Below are positions 63,412 to 64,000 of a stretch of DNA of 64,000 bases, one piece after another (position 1 is the first letter of the stretch; every line of letters starts with the position of its first letter). This DNA is from Diadema setosum (taxonomy: Eukaryota > Echinodermata > Echinoidea > Diadematoida > Diadematidae), in NCBI RefSeq assembly GCF_964275005.1, contig NC_092701.1, positions 36,533,520-36,597,519 of the forward strand. The letters run 5' to 3'. Position numbers and translations under genes: made by a program. The notes under the pieces are model-generated. The model was not told the DNA's origin. It worked only from the letters and a program-made list of their open reading frames with translations, and made no database searches.

Positions 63412-63931
63412 CTGGCATGCATGCAGGAACAACATAAAAACGTACTCATGCGTTGGAATCCACTTGATATGAAAATGTTTTTCATGAAGTGTTCCGCGTA
63501 TCAAATAACTGCATAATAAGTTTACCGCTTCCTCCAGTATGCGGAAAACAAATTTGTTAGCATACGCCTTTTCATTTGTTGACTTTTTACTAACTGGCAC
63601 AGCTTGTGTGTATGGATGATCACTTGACTTGTAAAGTCGTTTTGGCTCACAATACTAGTCTCAGTCTATGCACAGGAATAAAAGAGATTTAGTCTTGACT
63701 AAAAGTACAATCAAAGTAATAAGATTATGTCGAGCAAGTGTTGCTGAATGACGACAGTGGAAGTTTCTTTTCTTATAAGCAAAATGATATCTCATATCTA
63801 TAATGATATTCATAATTCTACATGACCTCTCTACATGAGAACAAATATCTTCGCATACATTAAAATCACTCCTATTATTGATCATTTTCTTATTTACTGT
63901 AAAATATTTTACAGCCAACAGCAGTAGAAAT
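62630..63931. repeat. Segmental duplication, copy 2 (pairs with 58810-60432)
   Basis: Collinear with 58810-60432 minus its SINE. It contains the first visible gene B exon, 63411-63358. Confidence 0.9.
63358..63411 (-). CDS. Gene B first visible exon: linker
   Basis: 54 bp, phase 1-1, acceptor CATGCCAG, donor GTATTTG. It encodes [18 protein letters not shown], leading into SRCR 1. Earlier exons are outside the window. Confidence 0.85.
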
Positions 63932-63937
63932 TAAAAC

Positions 63938-64000
63938 ATGAATGAATGAATGAATAAATAAATAAATGAATCAATCAATAATGAATGAATGAATGAATGA
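63938..64000. repeat. (AATG)n microsatellite at window end
   Basis: An imperfect AATG/AATA tetranucleotide array running to the window edge. Confidence 0.9.

Overview
The window is eukaryotic, intron-rich, AT-rich animal DNA packed with microsatellites and transposable elements. The most likely source is a marine deuterostome, probably an echinoderm and perhaps a sea urchin. This rests on three things: cell-surface genes built from SRCR, CCP, NIDO and ZP modules; CR1/L2-type LINEs with tRNA-headed SINEs; and two foldback transposons whose inverted arms are made of short tandem subrepeats, a design known from the sea-urchin TU family. The assignment is inference, since no single gene fixes the species.

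All recognisable host genes lie on the minus strand and form a tandem cluster, so transcription runs from high to low coordinates. Gene B (63411 to 47205, 5' end outside the window) encodes linker-SRCR-linker-linker-SRCR-linker-ZP domain-furin site-transmembrane tail. Gene A (37950 to 18808, apparently complete, 10 coding exons, 455 codons) encodes signal peptide-CCP(sushi)-two short linkers-ZP domain-furin site-transmembrane tail. The ZP modules of A and B are spread over six exons. The first five have identical lengths (179, 186, 218, 97, 187 bp) and all six share identical phases, so the genes are paralogues that differ in their extracellular heads. Gene C (2838 to 1, both ends missing) encodes most of a NIDO (nidogen/tectorin-type) domain in four exons and may be another member with a different head. 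The SRCR, CCP and linker exons are all symmetric phase 1-1, and the NIDO block also begins in phase 1, so heads can be exchanged without breaking the frame.

Layout: 1-2838 gene C exons; 2839-18807 no recognised gene, with a SINE, AT tracts, a DNA-transposon copy, a nearly full CR1/L2-like LINE (about 11.5-15.57 kb, frameshifted in its endonuclease) and a MITE; 18808-37950 gene A, whose introns hold a long-TIR mariner-like element, LINE fragments, a SINE whose tail abuts a splice acceptor, a long hairpin and a 2-kb hAT-like element with perfect 8-bp target duplications; 37951-47204 intergenic, with two foldback elements (both with 8-bp target duplications), a SINE inverted duplication and a LINE fragment in a TAGA repeat; 47205-64000 gene B, including an internal tandem duplication of the linker-SRCR-linker unit, nested DNA transposons and two SINEs.

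The likely common theme is secreted or membrane-anchored ZP-polymerising proteins that display ligand-binding heads (SRCR, CCP, perhaps NIDO), comparable in architecture to DMBT1, uromodulin/GP2 or tectorin-type proteins. Ligands and tissue cannot be read from the sequence.
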